A DNA stretch of 64,000 nucleotides from Antarctobacter sediminis. GTDB taxonomy: Bacteria > Pseudomonadota > Alphaproteobacteria > Rhodobacterales > Rhodobacteraceae. The DNA is taken from assembly GCF_019218285.1 (NCBI RefSeq), contig NZ_JAHUZG010000002.1, positions 310,001-374,000 of the forward strand, written 5' to 3'. Shown here in pieces: positions 1 through 9,277 of this stretch. The notes below the pieces were generated by a model, which worked only from the letters and a program-made list of their open reading frames with translations, made no database searches and was not told the origin of the DNA. The translations under genes and the position numbers were made by a program. The number at the start of each line of letters is the position of its first letter. The stretch's first letter is position 1.

Positions 1-44
1 CGCCGCGTCCAGCCCACCCCCGCCAACGCGCCGGTCGCAAAGAA

Positions 45-72
45 AAAGGACGGCGCCACGGCACCGTCCTTT
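45..72. terminator. Hairpin terminator, probably of the NYN-domain gene
   Basis: Positions 45-53 (AAAGGACGG) pair perfectly with 64-72 (CCGTCCTTT), and inner GCC/GGC bases extend the stem after one mismatch. A-rich sequence on the left gives a T-run on the minus strand, so it best suits the minus-strand gene that ends at 121. Nothing gene-like is visible in the first 120 bases. Confidence 0.6.
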
Positions 73-120
73 CAATCTGTACGCCTTTGGCCCCGTCATC
101 CCGGCGCGGCCAATCTGGGC

Positions 121-693
121 TTACTTGCTGGACGCCACTTCGAAGTTGCGTTCCACCTGCGTGTCGCGCGGCGGGCGGCCAATGACTTCGCGCAGCTCGT
201 CCAGTTCGATGAAGTTGTCGGCCTGACGGCGCAGTTCGTCGGCAATCATCGGCGGCTGCGACCGGATGGTCGAGACCACGGAGACGCGCACGCCCTGACG
301 TTGCAGGCTTTCGACCAGCGGGCGGAAGTCACCGTCGCCGGAGAAGAGCACGATATGATCCACGCGGGGCGCAAGCTCCATCGCATCGACCGTCAGTTCG
401 ATGTCCATGTTGCCCTTTACCTTGCGTCGGCCCTGGCTGTCGGTGTATTCCTTCGCGGGCTTCGTCACCATGGTAAAGCCGTTGTAGTGCAGCCAGTCCA
501 CCAGAGGGCGGATCGGCGAATACTCGTCGTTTTCCAGCAGAGCCGTGTAGTAGAAGGCCCGAACCATCTTGCCGCGGCGAGCGAATTCCTGCCTCAGGAG
601 TTTGTAGTCGATATCAAACCCAAGAGCCTTGGCCGCTGCATATAGATTGGAACCATCTATGAACAGCGCGAGCCGTTCGTCCTTGTAGAACAT
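121..693 (-). CDS. NYN-domain (LabA/DUF88-like, PIN-fold) putative RNase
   Basis: A 190-residue protein of the NYN/LabA family, a PIN-like fold predicted to act as a metal-dependent RNase. The acidic active-site positions are visible: D13 in FIDGSNLY, D97 in GNMDIEL, and D120/D122 in LFSGDGDF. A longer reading frame extends upstream, but the ATG at 693 is preceded by AAAGGAAA at good spacing, and the protein before it has no family similarity, so I chose 693. It is transcribed divergently from folK across 137 bp and ends at a hairpin terminator. The RNA substrate is unknown; the family assignment is secure, the activity is inferred. Confidence 0.88.
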   Translation of the reverse strand: MFYKDERLALFIDGSNLYAAAKALGFDIDYKLLRQEFARRGKMVRAFYYTALLENDEYSPIRPLVDWLHYNGFTMVTKPAKEYTDSQGRRKVKGNMDIELTVDAMELAPRVDHIVLFSGDGDFRPLVESLQRQGVRVSVVSTIRSQPPMIADELRRQADNFIELDELREVIGRPPRDTQVERNFEVASSK

Positions 694-830
694 AAAATTT
701 CCTTTCGTCCAATCGGCCCGCTGGAACCGTGAGTGTGAGTGTGGTAGCGGGCGCGTTCGAGAGACATTATGGTTTTTTCCGCGCGTCGCAAGGCGCGGCC
801 AAGTCTCAAAAGAATAGTACGTTGGGGCAA

Positions 831-1391
831 ATGGCACAAGAATTCCTTATAGCACTGGGTTCTAACCTCCCTTCACAAATTGGCGATAGCCGAGACACGC
901 TGTCGGCGGCCGTTCTTGCCATGGCTTCGGCGGGATTGCGTCTGCGCCGCGCCAGCCGCTTTTTTGCCACCCCTTGCTTTCCGCCCGGCAACGGCCCCGA
1001 TTTCGTCAATGCCTGCGTCGCCGTAACCTCGCCCGGCGGGCCAGAGGAGGTTCTAAAGGCGCTGCACGACATCGAAGAAGAATTCGGCCGCACCCGAAAA
1101 ACCCGCTGGGCCAGCCGGCCGCTGGATCTGGACCTGCTGGCCGCCGGGTCCGAGGTGCGCCCCAACGCCGAGGTGCAGGACCGCTGGCGCGGCCTGCCCC
1201 TGGATGAACAGTTGCGCCTTGCCCCGGGCGAGATGATCCTGCCTCATCCCCGCATGCAGGACCGTGGCTTTGTCCTTGTCCCGCTGGCGGACATCGCCGC
1301 AGGCTGGTGTCATCCGCTGACCGGCCAGACGGTGTCCGGCATGCTGGCCGCCCTGCCCGCCGCCGCCCGCGACGAGGTGGTGCCGTTGTGA
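831..1391 (+). CDS. folK: 2-amino-4-hydroxy-6-hydroxymethyldihydropteridine diphosphokinase
   Basis: HPPK transfers pyrophosphate from ATP to 6-hydroxymethyl-7,8-dihydropterin in folate synthesis. The 186-residue protein shows the N-terminal LIALGSNL strand and the family signature RWASRPLDLDLL at residues 92-103, whose D99 and D101 bind the magnesium ions. The ATG at 831 places the conserved N-terminus correctly; upstream in-frame codons would add unrelated residues. The ribosome site is weak. folB and folP are not adjacent, so it stands alone before rpoZ. Confidence 0.93.
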   Translation: MAQEFLIALGSNLPSQIGDSRDTLSAAVLAMASAGLRLRRASRFFATPCFPPGNGPDFVNACVAVTSPGGPEEVLKALHDIEEEFGRTRKTRWASRPLDLDLLAAGSEVRPNAEVQDRWRGLPLDEQLRLAPGEMILPHPRMQDRGFVLVPLADIAAGWCHPLTGQTVSGMLAALPAAARDEVVPL

Positions 1392-1427
1392 CACGCATCG
1401 CGTGGCAGGCCGACTGCGCCTTGCCCC

Positions 1428-1456
1428 TTGTATCCCGGGCGGGGCCACGTTATGTC
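1428..1456 (+). promoter_or_regulatory. Candidate sigma-70-type promoter for rpoZ
   Basis: TTGTAT (1428-1433) and TATGTC (1451-1456) are separated by exactly 17 bp in the 108-bp folK-rpoZ gap. Both elements are imperfect, so this is a position- and spacing-based guess. Confidence 0.3.
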
Positions 1457-1499
1457 ATTCCTTTCTGAGGCCCTCGAAACAGAATAACGGAGCGCTCTT

Positions 1500-1853
1500 A
1501 TGGCCCGCGTGACGGTAGAAGATTGCGTTGACAAGGTCCCGAACCGGTTCGAACTGGTGATGCTCGCCGCCCATCGTGCGCGCGAGGTTTCCGCCGGTGC
1601 CGCGATCACGGTCGACCGCGACAATGACAAGAACCCGGTGGTCGCCCTGCGCGAAATCGCCGAGGAAACCCAGTCCGCCGACGAACTGCGCGAACGCCTG
1701 ATCGAGTCGAACCAGACCCAGATCGAGGTGGACGAACCCGAAGACGATGCCATGGCTCTGCTCATGGGTGCCGAACAGGACAAGCCGCAAGAGGACGACA
1801 TGTCCGAAGAAAAGCTCCTGCGCGCACTCATGGAGGCGCAGGGTCAGGGTTGA
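1500..1853 (+). CDS. rpoZ: DNA-directed RNA polymerase omega subunit
   Basis: Omega assists assembly of the RNA polymerase beta-prime subunit and forms part of a ppGpp-binding site. The 117-residue protein begins [21 protein letters not shown], has the conserved [11 protein letters not shown] helix and VALREIAE segment, and ends in an acidic tail, which is the usual alphaproteobacterial form and length. An AACGGAG ribosome site precedes the ATG. It lies 22 bp upstream of rsh, the standard rpoZ-rsh arrangement linking ppGpp synthesis with a ppGpp-sensing subunit. Confidence 0.95.
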   Translation: MARVTVEDCVDKVPNRFELVMLAAHRAREVSAGAAITVDRDNDKNPVVALREIAEETQSADELRERLIESNQTQIEVDEPEDDAMALLMGAEQDKPQEDDMSEEKLLRALMEAQGQG

Positions 1854-1875
1854 CCGTTTAGGGCGGTGAGGGGAC

Positions 1876-4020
1876 ATGATCTCGGCTGAAGACCTCGTTG
1901 ACCTTGTCCGCAACTACAATCCGCGCACCAATGAAAAACTGATCTCCGCGGCCTATGACTATGGCCGCGAGATGCATGACGGGCAGTTCCGCAAGTCGGG
2001 CGAGCCCTATTTCAGCCATCCGGTTGCGGTGGCGGCGATCCTGACCGAGCAACAGCTTGACGACGCCACCATCATAACCGCCCTGCTGCATGACACCATC
2101 GAAGACACGCGGTCCACCTTTTCCGAGGTTGAACAGCGTTTTGGCCGCGAAATCGCGGAACTGGTCGATGGCGTCACCAAGCTGACCAACCTGCAACTGT
2201 CCAGCTCGGAAACCAAGCAGGCGGAAAACTTCCGCAAACTGTTCATGGCCATGTCCAAGGATCTGCGTGTGATCCTGGTCAAGCTGGCCGACCGGCTGCA
2301 CAACATGCGCACCATCCGTGCCATGAAACCTGAAAAACAGGTGCAGAAGGCGCGGGAAACCATGGATATCTACGCCCCGCTTGCGGGACGGATGGGCATG
2401 CAGTGGATGCGCGAAGAGTTGGAAGACCACGCCTTCCGCGTGCTCAACCCCAAGGGCCGCGACAGCATCATCCGCCGTTTCATCACGCTGCAACGCGAAA
2501 CCGGCGATGTGGTTCAGCGCATCACCGGCGATATGCGGCACGAGCTGGAAAAAGCCGGGGTCGAGGCCGAGGTTTTTGGCCGCGCGAAAAAGCCCTATTC
2601 GATCTGGCGAAAGATGCAGGAAAAGAAGATCGGCTTTTCCCGCCTGTCCGACATCTATGGGTTCCGCGTCATCACCCGGTCCGAGGCTGATTGCTATACC
2701 GCGCTGGGTGCGATCCACCAGCGGTGGAAATCCGTTCCCGGACGGTTCAAGGATTACATCAGCCAACCCAAATCGAACGGCTATCGATCGATCCACACCA
2801 CTGTCTCCGGCCGCGACGGCAAGCGGGTCGAGGTACAGATCCGTACCCGGGAAATGCACGAGGTCGCCGAAACCGGCGTGGCGGCGCATTGGTCCTATCG
2901 TGACGGCGAACCTGCGGAAAACCGCTTTGCCGTCGATCCCGCGAAATGGATCGCCAGCGTCACGGAACAGTTCGACGCCGAGGAAGATCACGACGCCTTT
3001 CTCGAAGCGGTCAAGCTTGAGATGTATTCGGACAAGGTGTTTTGCTTCACGCCGCAGGGCGACGTGGTGAAACTGCCGCGCGGGGCGACACCGATCGACT
3101 ACGCCTATGCGATTCACACCCGCATCGGATCCAAATGCGTCGGCGCCAAGGTCGACGGGATTCGCGTGCCGCTGTGGACCCGGCTGAAGAACGGCCAGTC
3201 GGTCGAGATCATCACCGCCGAAGGACAGGCACCGCAGGCGACCTGGCTGGACATGGCGACAACCGGCAAGGCCAAGTCCGCGATTCGCCGCGCCCTGCGC
3301 GAGGCGAACAAGGAACGATACGCCAAATTGGGGCACGAACTGGCCCGCGCAGCGTTCGAGGCACGTGGCAAGAAGGCGACCGACAAGGTTTTGGAAAAGG
3401 CCGCCGCGACCCTGCGTCTTGAAGATACCGAAACGCTGCTGGCTCGGCTGGGTAGCGCCGAACTGACCGCCTCCGAGGTAGTCGAGGCCGTCTATCCCAA
3501 CCTCGCCATTCGCGACGATGGCGTGATCGAGATGAAGCGCGCGGTTGTCGGATTGGAACATGGGCAGGGATTCGAACGCGCCCGCTGTTGCCAACCCTTG
3601 CCCGGGGAACGAATCGTCGGCCTGGCGCATCGCGGGCGCGGCGTGGCCGTTCATGCCATCGACTGTGCCGCACTGGCCGATCACGAGGATCAGGCCGAAC
3701 GCTGGCTGGACCTGCACTGGGCCGAGGGCAAGCACCCGGCGGTCTATACCGTGTCGCTGGAACTGACCATCGGCAACGACGCAGGGGTGCTGGGACGGAT
3801 TTGCACATTGATTGGCGAGACCAAGGCCAATATCTCGGACCTGAACTTCAAAGATCGCAAACCGGATTTTTACCGCCTTGTGATGGATGTCGACCTCAGG
3901 GACGCCGAGCATCTGCATTCGCTGATCTCGATCCTCGAGGCCGAAAGCAACGTGGCGGCGGTGGTCAGGCAACGCGACCCAGAGCTTGAGACGGTTCCGG
4001 CGGCAACTGCGGCGGAATAG
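1876..4020 (+). CDS. rsh: Bifunctional (p)ppGpp synthetase/hydrolase, RelA/SpoT family
   Basis: This 714-residue cytosolic enzyme makes and degrades (p)ppGpp, the stringent-response alarmone. The HD hydrolase domain is intact (H48, H72-D73, E76-D77 in LLHDTIEDT). The synthetase domain carries KKPYSIWRKM and the RFKD motif at 290-293, the RxKD form found in bifunctional rather than RelA-only enzymes. A TGS domain starts near 388 (DKVFCFTPQGDVV) and an ACT domain occupies about 635-705. Alphaproteobacteria usually have one such full-length enzyme. The start has a GGTGAGGGGAC ribosome site. It is probably co-transcribed with rpoZ and the DUF2062 gene. Confidence 0.95.
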   Translation: MISAEDLVDLVRNYNPRTNEKLISAAYDYGREMHDGQFRKSGEPYFSHPVAVAAILTEQQLDDATIITALLHDTIEDTRSTFSEVEQRFGREIAELVDGVTKLTNLQLSSSETKQAENFRKLFMAMSKDLRVILVKLADRLHNMRTIRAMKPEKQVQKARETMDIYAPLAGRMGMQWMREELEDHAFRVLNPKGRDSIIRRFITLQRETGDVVQRITGDMRHELEKAGVEAEVFGRAKKPYSIWRKMQEKKIGFSRLSDIYGFRVITRSEADCYTALGAIHQRWKSVPGRFKDYISQPKSNGYRSIHTTVSGRDGKRVEVQIRTREMHEVAETGVAAHWSYRDGEPAENRFAVDPAKWIASVTEQFDAEEDHDAFLEAVKLEMYSDKVFCFTPQGDVVKLPRGATPIDYAYAIHTRIGSKCVGAKVDGIRVPLWTRLKNGQSVEIITAEGQAPQATWLDMATTGKAKSAIRRALREANKERYAKLGHELARAAFEARGKKATDKVLEKAAATLRLEDTETLLARLGSAELTASEVVEAVYPNLAIRDDGVIEMKRAVVGLEHGQGFERARCCQPLPGERIVGLAHRGRGVAVHAIDCAALADHEDQAERWLDLHWAEGKHPAVYTVSLELTIGNDAGVLGRICTLIGETKANISDLNFKDRKPDFYRLVMDVDLRDAEHLHSLISILEAESNVAAVVRQRDPELETVPAATAAE

Positions 4021-4036
4021 GCAGGAAAGGCACAGC

Positions 4037-4675
4037 GTGGTCTTCAGAAGACGCGACAGGCGGCCCATCGGTCGGATCGTGCTGGAAACGCTCTGGCCGC
4101 GCGGTGGCTGGGCGCGTGCAGCCCGCTATGTCCAGTTGCGGGTCAACCGTCTGCCCGACCCGCCCGACCGCATCGCGCGCGGGATCTTTGCCGGAATTTT
4201 CACCACCTTCACGCCGTTCTACGGGTTTCATTTCGTGACCGCGGCGCTGATTGCATGGATCATGCGCGGCAACATCCTTGCCGCGATCCTGTCGACCTTC
4301 TTTGGCAATCCGCTGACCTATGTGCCCATCGGCGTCATCGCCATGAAGACGGGCTATTGGCTGCTGGGGCTGAAGGCGAACGAGGACCACGGTTCGATCG
4401 GCAAGAAATTCATCAAGGCCGGTGAGGATCTTTGGGACAATTTCATCGCCATCTTCACCCCGGACAGGACCGACTGGAGCCACCTCAAGATATTTTATGA
4501 CGAGGTGTTCTTTCCCTACATGGTGGGCGGGATTCTTCCCGGGCTTATCTGCGGGATCGTGGCCTATTACGTGTCGTTGCCGCTGATCACCGCATTTCAG
4601 AACCGCCGCAAGGGCGCGATCAAGGCCAAGCTGGCCGAATTGAAGAAGAAAAAGGCCGAACAAAGGGCCGAGTGA
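4037..4675 (+). CDS. DUF2062 membrane protein
   Basis: A 212-residue protein of the DUF2062 family, function unknown. Hydrophobic segments lie near residues 50-75 (FAGIFTTFTPFYGFHF then a long apolar stretch), 80-105 and 165-195, and the C-terminus is a lysine-rich tail (AELKKKKAEQ). The GTG at 4037 is chosen because AGGAAAGG lies 7 bp upstream; an earlier in-frame ATG at 3986 would overlap rsh and add a basic unrelated stretch. The gene follows rsh by 16 bp, a conserved neighbourhood in Rhodobacteraceae, but no functional link is established. Confidence 0.85.
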   Translation: MVFRRRDRRPIGRIVLETLWPRGGWARAARYVQLRVNRLPDPPDRIARGIFAGIFTTFTPFYGFHFVTAALIAWIMRGNILAAILSTFFGNPLTYVPIGVIAMKTGYWLLGLKANEDHGSIGKKFIKAGEDLWDNFIAIFTPDRTDWSHLKIFYDEVFFPYMVGGILPGLICGIVAYYVSLPLITAFQNRRKGAIKAKLAELKKKKAEQRAE

Positions 4676-4763
4676 CCGGTTTCCCGAAGGTCACTATTCG
4701 CGCTTTTCTTTTTGGTGCGCGCCCCCTAGGTTTTGATCAAATTCCAGCAGCGGGAGCGTGACC

Positions 4764-5513
4764 ATGACCCAGCCCGGACACCTGCGCCTTGGCGTGAACA
4801 TCGACCATGTGGCCACCGTGCGCAACGCACGCGGCAGCGCCTATCCGGATCCGGTACGCGCCGCCAAACTGGCAGAAGAAGCCGGGGCCGACGGGATCAC
4901 CGCGCACCTGCGCGAAGACCGCCGCCACATTTCGGACGAGGACATCGACCGGCTGATGGAGCATCTCAGCGTGCCCCTGAACTTCGAAATGGCCGCGACC
5001 GAGGAAATGCAGCAGATCGCCCTGCGTCACAAACCTCATGCCGTCTGCATCGTCCCCGAAAAGCGCGAGGAAAAGACCACCGAAGGCGGGTTGGAAGTGG
5101 CGCGTGAGGAAAACAAGCTGGCCCATTTCATCGCCCCCCTGCGCGATGCCGGTTGCCGGGTGTCGATCTTCATCGCCGCCGACCGGCGCCAGATCGAGGC
5201 CGCCCACCGGATCGGCGCGCAGGTCATCGAACTGCACACCGGGGCCTATTGCGATTTCCATGCCGAAGGACGGTTCGAGGAACGCGACATCGAGCTGGAG
5301 AAGATGCGTGAAATGGCCAGCTTTGCCCATGGGCTGGGGCTGGAGGTACACGCCGGTCACGGGTTGACCTATGAAACGGTGAAACCCGTCGCAGCCTTTC
5401 CCGAGGTGATGGAACTGAACATCGGGCACTTTCTGATCGGCGAGGCGATCTTTCGCGGTCTCGACCCTGCCATCGCGGAAATGCGCCGCCTGATGGACGA
5501 GGCGCGCGCCTGA
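4764..5513 (+). CDS. pdxJ: Pyridoxine 5'-phosphate synthase
   Basis: PdxJ condenses 1-deoxyxylulose 5-phosphate with aminoacetone 3-phosphate to form pyridoxine 5'-phosphate, the last ring-forming step of the DXP-dependent vitamin B6 pathway. The 249-residue TIM-barrel protein begins with the hallmark LGVNIDHVATVRNAR and has ADGITAHLREDRRHI, FEMAATEEM and the C-terminal ELNIGHFLIGEAIF phosphate-binding loop. The ATG at 4764 sits 7 bp after CGGGAG; a GTG two codons earlier is too close to that site. It precedes acpS, as in many proteobacteria, with two accessory genes inserted between them here. Confidence 0.95.
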   Translation: MTQPGHLRLGVNIDHVATVRNARGSAYPDPVRAAKLAEEAGADGITAHLREDRRHISDEDIDRLMEHLSVPLNFEMAATEEMQQIALRHKPHAVCIVPEKREEKTTEGGLEVAREENKLAHFIAPLRDAGCRVSIFIAADRRQIEAAHRIGAQVIELHTGAYCDFHAEGRFEERDIELEKMREMASFAHGLGLEVHAGHGLTYETVKPVAAFPEVMELNIGHFLIGEAIFRGLDPAIAEMRRLMDEARA

Positions 5514-5626
5514 TACCGGGGCGGCGTATCTGCGGATGCGCCGCATTCCATACGATTGTCACCATTTTTTTGCCGCAAACTTGGGGTAGACCTTAGGTCA
5601 AGCGCGCTTCAAGCAAGGTGACCGTC

Positions 5627-6460
5627 ATGCCCGTCATCCCCATGGATCCCGAAACGCTGGCCATCGACGCCGCCGCCGCCAAGGCGGCAGGCGCTGCCGC
5701 ATCGGAAACCTATCGCACCCGCCAGCCCTACCCCTATGGCAGTTTTGACGATTTCCTGCCCGAAGAGGTGCTGGATCGCGTACTGGAAGAGCTGAAACAG
5801 CTCCCCGAGGCCGAGGACATGTTCAACCGCCCGCAGGAAAAGCTGAAATCCAGCTACCTGCCCGAGCGTCTGCCGCCCTACACGCGCAACCTGTTCTACG
5901 TGCTGAACTCGCGCCCCTTCGTGCGCTTTCTCGAAGAGATGACCGGCATCAACGGGCTGATCCCGGACCCCTATTTCGCTGGCGGCGGCGTCCATGTGGT
6001 CGCCAACGGCGGGCATCTCGATATTCACGCCGATTTCAACCACAACCAGAAGCTCAACCTCGAACGGCGGCTGAACGTCCTGATCTACCTCAACAAGGAC
6101 TGGAAAGCGGAATACGGCGGCACTTTCGAAGTCTGGAACACCGACATGACCGAAAAAGTCGCGGGTTTTGTCCCGGTCTTCAACCGGATGTGCTGTTTCA
6201 ACACCGGCTCTGACACATGGCACGGCAATCCCGAAACGGTGAATCACCCGGATGGAGAGCCGCGCATGTCGCTGGCGCTGTATTACTACACGGCCACCTG
6301 GGACTATACGCGCAAATCGCACACCACCCTGTTCAAGCCGCGCCCCGGCACGCAGGACAAGGCGGACAAACAGGTGAAACGTGCCGACATGCTGCAAGAA
6401 ATTCTGCCGCCGGTGATCTTTCGCAGGGTGATCGGCCGGTTGCAGCGTCTGGGCTTCTAG
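5627..6460 (+). CDS. 2-oxoglutarate/Fe(II)-dependent oxygenase (prolyl-4-hydroxylase-like)
   Basis: A 277-residue 2OG-Fe(II) dioxygenase-fold protein. The iron triad is visible as H134-x-D136 in GGHLDIHADF and H199 in DTWHGNPE, with R213 (EPRMSLAL) as the expected 2-oxoglutarate-binding arginine, so it should be an active hydroxylase. The substrate is unknown; similar enzymes act on peptidyl residues or on sugars in glycan clusters. The start at 5627 follows GCAAGG at about 8 bp; a GTG three codons earlier is less well placed. It lies between pdxJ and acpS, normally close neighbours, and looks like an insertion into the core block. Confidence 0.85.
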   Translation: MPVIPMDPETLAIDAAAAKAAGAAASETYRTRQPYPYGSFDDFLPEEVLDRVLEELKQLPEAEDMFNRPQEKLKSSYLPERLPPYTRNLFYVLNSRPFVRFLEEMTGINGLIPDPYFAGGGVHVVANGGHLDIHADFNHNQKLNLERRLNVLIYLNKDWKAEYGGTFEVWNTDMTEKVAGFVPVFNRMCCFNTGSDTWHGNPETVNHPDGEPRMSLALYYYTATWDYTRKSHTTLFKPRPGTQDKADKQVKRADMLQEILPPVIFRRVIGRLQRLGF

Positions 6461-6549
6461 CCGGTCGCCGGTCGGGAAAACCCGTCCTCGCACCCGACGT
6501 GATGCAAGGCTATCCTTGGAAGGAAGTAATTTCTGACAAGGATCGGCCC

Positions 6550-7008
6550 ATGACCCGCCTGCTTTGCGCCCTGCCCTTTGCCCTTTTGCCTGCAATGACC
6601 ATGGCACAAGACAACTCGGTCACCGTGCTGGACTGCGATTGGCAGGCCAGCGCTGCGGCCATCGTCGAGCCATGGGAAGAAAACAGCCGCACCTTTTCCA
6701 ACGGCAAGACACGGCTGGCCCTTCTGGACACCGTCGAGCCCGCGGCAGCCTGGGCCTGGATGCTGGTGCTGTCGCCGCCCTATTCGGAACTGGGGGACCG
6801 CCAGTGCAAGGTGATCGGCGTCGATGGGTCCGGCTTTTCCGGCATGGATTTCGCTGCGCTCACAGCCAGTTACGATCCGGCCACCGGGCTGACCTTTACC
6901 GTGCCGGTGCGGGCCTACAATAGCGAGATCGCAGATTTCGATCCCTTCACGCTGCGGTTTACGCTCAATCAGGCGACAGGGGCCATCGACGGACAGATCC
7001 TGGACTGA
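6550..7008 (+). CDS. Small exported protein of unknown function
   Basis: A 152-residue protein that I do not recognise. A signal peptide is clear ([19 protein letters not shown], cleavage expected after residue 19). The mature part is acidic, has two cysteines (LDCDWQ and RQCKVI) that could form a disulfide, and alternates short beta-like stretches, suggesting a small periplasmic beta domain. It is downstream of the 2OG oxygenase by 89 bp and upstream of acpS by 67 bp. No catalytic motif is visible. Confidence 0.75.
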   Translation: MTRLLCALPFALLPAMTMAQDNSVTVLDCDWQASAAAIVEPWEENSRTFSNGKTRLALLDTVEPAAAWAWMLVLSPPYSELGDRQCKVIGVDGSGFSGMDFAALTASYDPATGLTFTVPVRAYNSEIADFDPFTLRFTLNQATGAIDGQILD

Positions 7009-7075
7009 GCTTGACCTTTGCGCCCTGCCGGGGTTTCTGACCCGAAGGCCGGCCCGGCCTTCGGAGGCAGACCTA

Positions 7076-7480
7076 ATGATCCTTGGCATCGGCACTGATC
7101 TTGCCAATATCGACCGTATCGCCGGCACGCTGGAACGGTTCGGAGACCGGTTCCGCAATCGTGTTTTTACCGAGGTCGAACAAGCCAAGGCCGAACGCCG
7201 CGCCGATACGCCTGGCACCTATGCCAAGCGGTGGGCCGCGAAAGAGGCATGTTCCAAGGCACTTGGCACCGGTCTGCGCATGGGCATCGCGTGGAAGGAC
7301 ATGGCCGTCAGCAACCTGCACACCGGCCAGCCGGTGATGGAAGTGACGGGCTGGGCCAAGGAACGGCTGGAGGCCATGACACCCGACGGGTTCGAGGCGA
7401 TCATCCATGTCACCCTCACCGATGATCACCCATGGGCGCAAGCTTTTGTGGTGATCGAAGCACGTCCGAAAGCCGCCTAG
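7076..7480 (+). CDS. acpS: Holo-[acyl-carrier-protein] synthase
   Basis: AcpS moves 4'-phosphopantetheine from coenzyme A to the serine of apo-acyl carrier protein, activating fatty acid synthesis. The 134-residue protein has the expected length and both signature motifs: GIGTDL with metal-binding D8, and [13 protein letters not shown] with E57. The ATG follows a GGAGGCAG ribosome site. The gene keeps its usual place between pdxJ and lepB, though spaced from both. Confidence 0.95.
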   Translation: MILGIGTDLANIDRIAGTLERFGDRFRNRVFTEVEQAKAERRADTPGTYAKRWAAKEACSKALGTGLRMGIAWKDMAVSNLHTGQPVMEVTGWAKERLEAMTPDGFEAIIHVTLTDDHPWAQAFVVIEARPKAA

Positions 7481-7608
7481 CCCCCGTCGAGACAAGCCCC
7501 TTTCCCGGCTGACCACCGCCCGCGCAGACCGCCGGGCCGCGACGGCCACCGCGCGGGACAGGCAAATCACGGCGGCGGTACCGGCACCGCTCCCGCCGCC
7601 CTCCTGCC

Positions 7609-7637
7609 TTGACACGCCCTGCCCTGCCGCCCATGAA
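7609..7637 (+). promoter_or_regulatory. Possible lepB promoter
   Basis: A perfect -35 hexamer TTGACA (7609-7614) lies 17 bp before CATGAA (7632-7637), a poor -10, in the 188-bp acpS-lepB gap. No gene is visible in that gap. The -35 match and spacing are suggestive only. Confidence 0.22.
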
Positions 7638-7668
7638 GCGGCAAAGGGTGAGGCAAAGGGCAGTTCAC

Positions 7669-8502
7669 ATGGCCAAGGAAGAAAAGAAAGGCGGTTTTCT
7701 TGAGACCGTCAAGACCGTCGTCTATGCGCTGCTGATTGCGGGGGTCTTTCGGACCTTCCTGTTTCAGCCCTTCTGGATTCCCTCGGGATCCATGAAAGAC
7801 ACATTGCTGATCGGCGACTTTCTTTTCGTGAACAAGATGGCCTATGGCTATTCCTATGCCTCCTGCCCCTCGATCATCATCCCGCGCTTTGGCGTCAACG
7901 TCGACGCGCAGGATTTCTGTGGCTGGGCCGACGGCGACAACACCCGCCTGTTTGGCGGCAAGCCCCAACGTGGCGACGTCGTCGTGTTCCGCCACCCGGT
8001 CTCGGGCCGTGACTTCATCAAGCGACTGGTGGGCATGCCCGGCGAACAGATCCAGATGCGCAACGGCGTGCTGCACATCAATGGACAGCCGGTCGAGCTG
8101 ACACCGGACGGCACCTTTGAGGAACTCGCCGCCCCGCAGGGCCCCCAACGCCTGCGTCCGCGCTGTGCAAATGGCACGGTTGGCGACGGCGCGACCTGTG
8201 TGAAGGAAAAGCTGATCGAAACCCTGCCCGGCGGCGTCAGCCATTCGGTGCTGAACATCTCGATGCAGGGATCGGACAATACGCCGATCTACACCGTCCC
8301 CGAAGGCCATTATTTCTTCATGGGCGACAACCGCGACAACTCATCTGACAGCCGAGTGCCGAATATCGCCGCGGGCGTCGGATTTGTGCCTTATGAAAAC
8401 CTGATCGGGCGCGCCGACCGGATCATGTTCTCGTCCGCTGGCCGTTCGATGCTGTATTTCTGGACATGGCGGGGCGACCGCTTCTTCCACGCTATCGACT
8501 AA
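7669..8502 (+). CDS. lepB: Signal peptidase I
   Basis: LepB is the membrane-bound serine protease that removes signal peptides from Sec and Tat substrates. The 277-residue protein has one N-terminal membrane segment (about 15-33), the catalytic serine S41 in [10 protein letters not shown], the general-base lysine K118 in [12 protein letters not shown], and the late signature [14 protein letters not shown]. The long insertion with cysteines (about 65-95, and around 165-180) is typical of alphaproteobacterial forms. I chose the ATG at 7669, which follows AAAGGG; the frame upstream lacks similarity. It precedes rnc and era in the standard lepB-rnc-era order. Confidence 0.95.
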   Translation: MAKEEKKGGFLETVKTVVYALLIAGVFRTFLFQPFWIPSGSMKDTLLIGDFLFVNKMAYGYSYASCPSIIIPRFGVNVDAQDFCGWADGDNTRLFGGKPQRGDVVVFRHPVSGRDFIKRLVGMPGEQIQMRNGVLHINGQPVELTPDGTFEELAAPQGPQRLRPRCANGTVGDGATCVKEKLIETLPGGVSHSVLNISMQGSDNTPIYTVPEGHYFFMGDNRDNSSDSRVPNIAAGVGFVPYENLIGRADRIMFSSAGRSMLYFWTWRGDRFFHAID

Positions 8503-8593
8503 GCGCAAGACGGCACCGGGCGGTTGCGAACAGCCCCCGCCGGGTGCTCTACTTGCCGGAGAGGCGCACAGGGCGTCATCCAAGGACCATCCA

Positions 8594-9277
8594 ATGAAGG
8601 TTTCCGCCGAACTTACCGCTTTTCAGAAAACGTTGGGACACCGGTTCACCGACCCGCGCCTGCTGCGCCGTGCCGTGACCCATGCCTCACGCTCAGGCCC
8701 CGACCGCGAGGACAACCAGCGGTTGGAATTCCTCGGCGACCGCGTTCTGGGGCTGGTCATGGCCGAAGCCCTGCTGGAACGCGACCGCGCGGCCACCGAA
8801 GGTCAGCTTGCCCCGCGGTTCAATGCCTTGGTGCGCAAGGAAACCTGCGCCGATGTCGCGCGTGAGATCGGGCTGGGCGACGTGTTGAAACTGGGTCGGT
8901 CCGAACAGCTATCGGGCGGACGGCGCAAACAGGCCCTTTTGGGCGATGCCATGGAGGCGGTGATTGCCGCGGTCTATCTGGACGCGGGGTTCGACATGGC
9001 GCGGGCGCTGATCCTGCGCCTTTGGGACTCGCGCATCGACGGCGTCGAAGAAGACGCCAAGGACGCCAAGACCAGCCTTCAGGAATGGGCACAGGCCCGT
9101 GGCCTGCAACCCCCGAGATACGTGGAAACCAGCCGCTCGGGCCCGGATCACGCGCCAGTCTTTACCATCGAGGTCCAGTTGCCCAGCGGCGAAGTCGCCG
9201 AGGCCACCGCCGGATCCAAGCGGCAGGCGGAACAGGCGGCGGCCAAAGCGCTGTTGGAACAGCTTACAGCCCCTTAG
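8594..9277 (+). CDS. rnc: Ribonuclease III
   Basis: RNase III cleaves double-stranded RNA in rRNA maturation and mRNA turnover. The 227-residue protein has the signature [14 protein letters not shown] (metal-binding E45 and D49) and the second acidic pair D119/E122 in [17 protein letters not shown] double-stranded-RNA-binding domain covers about 157-225 (TSLQEWAQ to [14 protein letters not shown]). Its last 14 bases overlap the 3' end of the convergent thermonuclease gene, which separates it from era. Confidence 0.95.
   Translation: MKVSAELTAFQKTLGHRFTDPRLLRRAVTHASRSGPDREDNQRLEFLGDRVLGLVMAEALLERDRAATEGQLAPRFNALVRKETCADVAREIGLGDVLKLGRSEQLSGGRRKQALLGDAMEAVIAAVYLDAGFDMARALILRLWDSRIDGVEEDAKDAKTSLQEWAQARGLQPPRYVETSRSGPDHAPVFTIEVQLPSGEVAEATAGSKRQAEQAAAKALLEQLTAP

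Noticed and set aside
1858-4068. A 736-codon open frame opposite rsh
   Set aside because: It is antisense to an intact rsh with all catalytic motifs and has no recognisable domain or ribosome site.
8503-8593. Imperfect CACCGGGCGG / CCGCCGGGTG dyad after lepB
   Set aside because: The arms differ at a central base and the spacing is long; it could be chance in GC-rich DNA.
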